Shown here: piece after piece, positions 1-4,200 of the stretch | Position numbering within the stretch: position 1 is the first letter of the stretch | Layout: every line of letters begins with the position of its first letter | Origin: Clostridia bacterium | GTDB lineage: Bacteria; Bacillota_A; Clostridia; Christensenellales; Borkfalkiaceae | Direction: 5' to 3' | NCBI GenBank assembly: GCA_003979335.1 | Contig: RYWC01000039.1 | Span: 1-6,807 of the forward strand | Length of the DNA stretch: 6,807 bases | Notes under the pieces: generated by a model | What the model saw: the letters and a program-made list of their open reading frames with translations, nothing else | The model's database searches: none | What the model was told of the DNA's origin: nothing | Position numbers and translations under genes: made by a program

Positions 1-19
1 AGATGTGTATAAGAGACAG
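1..19 (+). other. Nextera/Tn5 mosaic-end adapter remnant (artefact)
   Basis: The first 19 bases read AGATGTGTATAAGAGACAG, which is exactly the Tn5 mosaic end used in Nextera tagmentation libraries. This is a sequencing-library sequence left untrimmed at the end of an assembly, and biology begins at about base 20. It is not a natural transposon end: no transposase or second end is present. It implies that the left boundary is a contig end and that coding sequence upstream is missing. Confidence 0.95.
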
Positions 20-55
20 GTGCCAACCATGCCACAAATGAATATTGAAAATTAA
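20..55 (+). CDS. possible 3' end of a truncated upstream gene
   Basis: From base 20 one frame reads VPTMPQMNIEN and stops at TAA 53-55, eight bases before the leader of the next gene. A second frame reads GANHATNEY and stops at TGA 46-48. The tight downstream spacing suggests the following genes continue an operon whose earlier part lies beyond the adapter. Eleven residues are too few to identify a family or choose between the frames, so this is only a weak call. Confidence 0.25.
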   Translation: MPTMPQMNIEN

Positions 56-61
56 CTTTCA

Positions 62-74
62 AGAAAGGCGGTAA
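62..74 (+). promoter_or_regulatory. ribosome-binding leader, copy 1 (AGAAAGGCGGTAA)
   Basis: AGAAAGGCGGTAA lies directly before the ATG at 78. AAAGGCGGT differs from the ideal Shine-Dalgarno AAAGGAGGT at one central base, and the spacing of about 6 bases is normal. The same 13 bases recur at 287-299 before the next gene. This leader fixes the start of the 69-residue protein at 78. Confidence 0.75.
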
Positions 75-77
75 ACT

Positions 78-287
78 ATGGATCAGGTAAAGATGGAAGA
101 AAGAACAGAAATTGAAGGGGTGTTTTGCCCGTTCTTCGGTGGATTATGCCGGATGAATTGCAGATTTCTAATTGATGTTGAAGAAGGCTGCATAGTTGAA
201 CAGGGTTGTAAAAACCTTGAACGGATTCGGGAAACCCTTGATGAAATGCAGGAACAGGGATTTCAAAAAACAATATATGAGGATTGA
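78..287 (+). CDS. small cysteine-rich hypothetical protein (69 aa)
   Basis: Function unknown. The protein is 69 residues, starts at ATG 78 behind a good leader, and ends at TGA 285-287. It has an acidic N-terminus, a central segment beginning CPFFGGLC, and an acidic, probably helical C-terminus (about residues 45-69). Five cysteines lie at 17, 24, 28, 38 and 44 (C-x6-C-x3-C-x9-C-x5-C), a spacing compatible with a small zinc-binding or disulfide-bonded fold. No signal peptide is visible, so cytoplasmic metal binding is the more likely of the two. It is the first complete gene of a compact three-gene run; the next gene starts 17 bases after its stop. Small CPF-type cysteine-rich proteins of this kind are, from memory, common among accessory genes of Clostridial phages and conjugative elements. 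That link and the metal binding are inferences. Confidence 0.8.
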   Translation: MDQVKMEERTEIEGVFCPFFGGLCRMNCRFLIDVEEGCIVEQGCKNLERIRETLDEMQEQGFQKTIYED

Positions 288-299
288 GAAAGGCGGTAA
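287..299 (+). promoter_or_regulatory. ribosome-binding leader, copy 2 (AGAAAGGCGGTAA)
   Basis: This is an exact 13-base repeat of the leader at 62-74, overlapping the last base of the preceding stop codon. AAAGGCGG ends 8 bases before ATG 305, which makes 305 the natural start. The in-frame TTG at 284 lies upstream of this site and would place the leader inside the coding sequence. Confidence 0.75.
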
Positions 300-304
300 G
301 CACA

Positions 305-571
305 ATGAAAAATGAATTTGTATTGAACAGGGAAACAATGAACGAACTTGAAACATTTTCAGCGAAGTTTGAACTAATGCGGGGGTTAGTTGAATTTCTA
401 AAAGAATTTGTTTGGGGTGAAGTCACTGAACGGCATGAAGGCAAGGAAATTGAAAGGCTTGGTTGCTTGGTGGATGCGCTTCTTGATGTGTCTATCAGCC
501 GGGAAAAGGATTTGGAAGTGATTATCAAGAAAATCAACACCTTGCCCGATTCGGTAGAAAGTGGTGATTGA
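305..571 (+). CDS. small helical hypothetical protein (88 aa)
   Basis: Function unknown. Starting at ATG 305 gives 88 residues ending at TGA 569-571. A longer reading from TTG 284 adds seven residues but would include its own ribosome-binding site, so I reject it. The sequence is rich in Glu, Lys and Leu and looks almost entirely alpha-helical, with heptad-like hydrophobic spacing from about residue 10 to 40 (LETFSAKFELMRGLVEFL) and again from about 50 to 80. It has one cysteine, no signal peptide and no membrane segment. A two-helix hairpin or small oligomer is plausible. It lies 17 bases after the cysteine-rich gene and its stop directly abuts the next ATG, so the three genes are probably co-transcribed and translationally coupled. 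It resembles, in style only, the small accessory proteins of Clostridial mobile elements. Confidence 0.75.
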   Translation: MKNEFVLNRETMNELETFSAKFELMRGLVEFLKEFVWGEVTERHEGKEIERLGCLVDALLDVSISREKDLEVIIKKINTLPDSVESGD

Positions 572-748
572 ATGAAAATCAGAGTAGCCTATACAGAGGG
601 CGAAAAAGATAAAAAGAAACTGCTTGAAGAAGCTGCAAAAGCCCTGTTTCCTGATACCAAAGTGAGAGAAACAGCCCCGAAAAACGGCTTTTTACATAGC
701 TTATTTTGCAAATATTGCGCAATTGCCCCCAATATATGCTTGATTTAA
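572..748 (+). CDS. small mobile-element-type protein (58 aa), C-terminus probably replaced
   Basis: ATG 572-574 directly follows the TGA at 569-571, and AAAGTGGT at 558-565 provides a leader similar to those of the two genes before it. The ORF encodes 58 residues and stops at TAA 746-748. Residues 1-42 begin MKIRVAYTEGEKDKKKLLEE and run on to PKNGFLH. From memory this resembles a family of about 50 residues (MKIR-[VI]-x-YTE start, ending shortly after a [FY]-x-H-x-Y motif) common on Clostridial phages, plasmids and conjugative elements, with unknown function. After FLH (697) the expected short end is missing. Instead there is a tail of about 16 residues with cysteines at 46, 49 and 56, encoded by AT-rich DNA unlike the preceding sequence. 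I read this as a gene cut by a junction near 697, with translation running into foreign sequence. A genuine variant C-terminus is possible. Confidence 0.6.
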   Translation: MKIRVAYTEGEKDKKKLLEEAAKALFPDTKVRETAPKNGFLHSLFCKYCAIAPNICLI

Positions 749-842
749 CGCGTTTTTTGTATTTTGTTTAAATACCGAATACGGCAGTAAAAAATACAGT
801 AATAAAACCGAAAAAAAATTTTGCGGCACGAAAAAAGCAAAA

Positions 843-883
843 ACCGCCCAAGCCTTAACGGTTGTTTAAAAGGCGTAAGCGGT
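843..883. terminator. imperfect hairpin with T-tracts on both sides (candidate bidirectional terminator)
   Basis: ACCGC (843-847) pairs with GCGGT (879-883) and GCCTT (852-856) with AAGGC (870-874). The two helices are separated by a 4+4 internal loop, and the apical loop is 13 bases. On the plus strand a T-rich stretch follows (TTTCTGTTTTT, about 886-896). On the minus strand the hairpin is followed by TTTTTGCTTTTTTC. This would suit either the left genes or a minus-strand transcript. The large apical and internal loops make it weaker than the hairpin at 970-1006. Confidence 0.45.
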
Positions 884-969
884 AATTTCTGTTTTTAAAA
901 ATTTGTATTTTTTTAATGAAAACCGTCGGAAAAAGGCGTAAAAATAAGATAAAAAGCATAAAAGGCAAA

Positions 970-1006
970 ATTACCCCCGACGGAAAATTTATCCGTCGGG
1001 GGTAAT
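970..1006 (-). terminator. strong perfect hairpin, likely terminator of the giant gene
   Basis: Bases 970-984 and 992-1006 form a perfect 15-bp inverted repeat (core TTACCCCCGACGGA / TCCGTCGGGGGTAA) around a 7-base loop. Read on the minus strand, the hairpin is followed by T TTTGCCTTTTATGC, a reasonable U-tract. On the plus strand the following sequence is AATAACGG, with no U-tract. This favours Rho-independent termination of the minus-strand gene, about 250 bases past its stop codon. No other candidate closer to that stop has both a strong stem and a T-tract. Confidence 0.6.
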
Positions 1007-1019
1007 ATAATAACGGTAA

Positions 1020-1108
1020 GCAGCACGCCCTCGCTTTGCCGCATATTACGGAGACAATTACCACATTATTTCTTAAAAAAGGCGGTTCGGCAAGGGCGTA
1101 ACAGCTGC
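1020..1108. repeat. long-range imperfect inverted repeat
   Basis: GCAGC plus CGCCCT...TGCCG at 1020-1041 can pair with CGGCAAGGGCG plus GCTGC at 1088-1108, with a 5-base bulge (CGCTT) in the left arm. The intervening segment is about 46 bases and has no obvious conserved motif. It could be a structured 3' UTR element, a decayed small repeat element, or coincidence. No T-tract follows it on either strand. Confidence 0.3.
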
Positions 1109-1118
1109 CGTTTAGTAA

Positions 1119-1132
1119 CCGCAAAATTGCGG
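1119..1132. repeat. small palindrome CCGCAAAATTGCGG
   Basis: The CCGCAA and TTGCGG arms are perfect complements around two A residues. It would form a short 5-bp hairpin with a 4-base loop. No T-tract adjoins it, so it is unlikely to terminate transcription alone. Confidence 0.3.
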
Positions 1133-1252
1133 AAACTATGGCATATATGGGGGGGAAATCAAAAATTTATAAGTTTTTGTCAAAGCAAATTTCAAGCTTT
1201 GCGCATAGCTTTTAAATACTTTTTTAAATTTCGGATATAAGCCGCGCAAGTA

Positions 1253-4200
1253 TTATTCTTCGCCGTCATAGGTATCGTAGAACCCGTCCGCATCTGCGGC
1301 GACGTTCTTCTTTTTAACGGCTATATACAAGGCGATAAGCGCTATGAAAAAGGCTAAAATTATGCTAACTACTATAAGCGCAATCTGCCAGCCGACAAGC
1401 CCTGTACCCTCTTCCGTCGCCGAAGCGGTGATATCGACGTAAAGCTTTACGGTGTTGAAGTTTTGCGAATCTTCGGGAACGAATGTATAGTAATATCTGT
1501 ACATACCCTTTACAAGAGTCTGCTCGTCATCGTCCCAGACAATGCGCCCTGCGGTGTCGCCATCGGTGAGCTCGCAGGTAAGCTGATACAGGTGCGTGCC
1601 CTGGGTAAAGCTTCCGCTGATTTTGGGGGTAACTAAAGGGTCAATTTTATTGACTGTAAACTTTACGGTGTGGTCCTTTATGGGGTTGTGGTTTGCGTCG
1701 GACGTAAACGAAATTTTAATCGAGTATTCGCCTGCGTTCACAATCGCGTCGGGGTCCGCCTCTTCGCCGTTGCTATCGTAATACGAGTATTTGACCGTAA
1801 CGCCGGCAGGAACGTTTTTGACGACAGACAATCCGTCCAAAACCGAGTTGCCGTAATTGTAATCTGCCGAGGCGTCGAAGAACTCTATTTTCGAAACGCC
1901 TGCGTAATCTATCTTACCTATTACTATCTCCGCCGTAAGGGTTTGCGGAAGCACTCCGTCCGCGTCGTGGGGGTAGTTTGCAAGGTTGGCTTCGCCTTTA
2001 AGTGTAAACGTCGCCACAACCTGATACCTGCCTGCATTCGTCACGCCCGTAACGCCTGCAAGGGTTACGAAAGACTGCGTTTCTTCGTCCCAGATTCTGT
2101 AAACGTACTCAACCGTACCGTCCGCAAAAGGAGATGCAAGTTCCGCCTTTTTAGGCGTGCCGTCATAGTCGGTCTTAACGTCGTCGAATTGAAGCGAAGA
2201 CAAGTCGTAATCTATCTTTCCGACGGTTACGGTTATCTGACAGCTTTTCTCGTTTTCGCCCGAGCCGTATTTTAAAGTAACGTGCGTATCGCCTGCCCAA
2301 AGGTATTCGTGACCCGCTATGTACGCGACGGTATAGTCGGTTACTTCCTCCTCCGTTCCGTCGTTATAAACTGCGGTTACGGTGACTGTGGTCTTATCAA
2401 ACAGCGCGAATGCGTCATAATCGAAGCTCGCCCCGTCAACAGGGGTATAAATCAGTCTGCTAAGCGCAACGGCGGTGTAATTTACGCCTCTTAAATAAGC
2501 GCGCAAAACCGCTCCGCCCACGCCGTTATTGTTTGAAAACTCTAAATCGAATATCCCTGCCGCCGAGGGCGCGTCCGCCGACCCCCAGCTTCCCGTAAGG
2601 TTATAATTCGAAACGACGTAGTTATCTCCGTTTTCGAGTATGCCCGTCACAATGACGAAATCTCTAATCTTATCGAGCGTCGTCGAGGTAAATATTTCGG
2701 GCTGAACTCCGTCCTTCCATTCGGCAGTCATCGACTGCAAAAGGGCTACAACCGCGGTCAGTTCCTTTTCGCCTCTGAATATTTCGAAATTGGTTATGTC
2801 GTCGGGAACGAACTGCCAAGCGTACAGGTGCGTATTGAGTTTAAGCCAAGGCTCTTTGCCGTCCACTTTGACCCAAAGCACGCTTCCGCTTACCTTTAAA
2901 CTGCCCGACGTCGCGTCGCCCTTAACTGCAAGCTGAGGCAGTTTACCGTCGGGGTAAAGCTTATCCGTCGCAGGGTCGTAATCGATGTATTCCGTATCGA
3001 CAGTAACTTTAGCTTTATTGATTGTAAACGTGCTTTCAACCTTGTCATACGCAAGTTTATAGTTGGAAAAAGCTTCGTCCAAAGTAACCGTTACTTTATA
3101 ACTTCCTGCGTTTACAGGCTTAGCCGCATTTTCGGGGTACCCTGCGCCGCTGTAACTGAACGTAGGCATTACAATGCCGACATCCTTTGCCGCAAGCCCC
3201 GTAAATTCCGCAGTTTTGCCCTGCGCAAACGCATTGTAAGTATAACTATCCGTGCCAATCCAGCTTACGCCTATAAGTTTTTTGGTTATTGTAAAATCTA
3301 TCGAAACTTCGCCCTGATAGTTGCCCGTGCCCTTAACTTTTACGGTAACAACCGTGCCTGCGTCGGGAATTTCGGTGGAATACTCCACCTCATAATCGCG
3401 GTCTTTAACCAACAGCGTTCTTTCCGTGCCCCAAAGCACAACTGCCGCAACAGGCGCAGGCGACTGGGCTTCGCCCGTATATTCATACTCTTTCGCAATG
3501 CCCGTAACGTCGCCGTCGGTAATTGTAAACGGCGTAACCGTCAGCGTTGCAGTCATAGCGTTCGGCACTTCGAAATTACCTGAAACGCTTTCAAAAACAG
3601 CAGTAACCGAATAGCCTGCAACAGCCGTTCCGTCGCGTTTTACGTCCACAGCGCCCGTAAACAGGTCGTTGCCGCCGCTTATATAATAAGTAACCGTTAA
3701 ATCTTCGCCTAAGGCGCCGTCTACGGTCAAAGTATGCGTTTTACCGTCATAAACAACCGTCTTGTCGTTGAACGATATACCCGTTACCGCCTCCGCCTTT
3801 TCAATTGTGAAAGTATACCCGGGGTTGACTATGGTTACATTATAGTTTGCATAGGGTTCGCCCGAGGGCATTGCGTCCAACGCAGGCGCATATGTTCCTG
3901 CCTTAGTGCGTTCGGCGTTTCCGTCCTGCGTTGTATAGCTGACTGTTATAAGAGAGTTAAACAATCCGCTTTCAAAAGCCTGCGCGTCGCTCTGCGCCAT
4001 TCCGCTCGCCGTCAGAACGGCGTTATGCGCGTTGCCGTCATACTTACCGTTTCCGCCCGACCAAGTCAAATCAAGCGACGCCTTTTCAACAGTAATTTCA
4101 ACGTATACGCTCAGCGCTTCATAGTTGTCGCTTTCCTCTACATAGACGATAATTTGCTTGCCGTATCCCTCTGCAACCGTCGTAAAAGTGTTTTCTTTAT

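Larger units (their letters stand above)
749..1252. other. AT-rich intergenic region between convergent genes
   Basis: About 500 bases separate the left gene run from the stop of the giant surface-protein gene. Stops are frequent and I see no ORF with a convincing start, leader or composition; the longest (minus strand, 855-1124) runs across the hairpin at 970-1006 and is probably fortuitous. The region contains A- and T-tracts (about 765-840 and 893-912), two hairpins suited to termination (843-883 and 970-1006), a looser inverted repeat (1020-1108), a small palindrome (1119-1132), and a run of seven G at 1149-1155. No tRNA-like or known riboswitch structure was recognised. Confidence 0.7.

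Noticed and set aside
1..19. Natural Tn5-like transposon end
   Set aside because: The engineered mosaic end matches exactly at the very first base, with no transposase or target duplication; a library adapter is the simple explanation.
284..304. TTG start for the second small gene
   Set aside because: The ribosome-binding leader at 287-299 lies after it and points to ATG 305; the extra residues merely translate the leader.
76..540. Minus-strand ORF of 154 residues over the small gene run
   Set aside because: It is antisense to two genes with good leaders and has a Ser/Phe-rich composition typical of reversed Glu/Lys-rich coding sequence.
855..1124. Minus-strand ORF of 89 residues in the intergenic region
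   Set aside because: It runs through the perfect hairpin at 970-1006 and other inverted repeats, has no ribosome-binding site, and its hydrophobic stretch comes from A-rich DNA read in reverse. The composition is that of non-coding AT-rich DNA.
1253..1430. LPXTG-type sortase signal
   Set aside because: No LPxTG-like motif precedes the C-terminal helix; the residues there are TASATEEGTG, and the tail after the helix is long and acidic rather than short and basic.
1670..2275. Plus-strand ORF of 201 residues inside the giant gene
   Set aside because: It is rich in Arg, Val and Cys with no domain character and is fully antisense to MBG and Ig-like modules with clear signatures. It is a shadow of the real gene, like the other plus-strand ORFs between 1596 and 5696.
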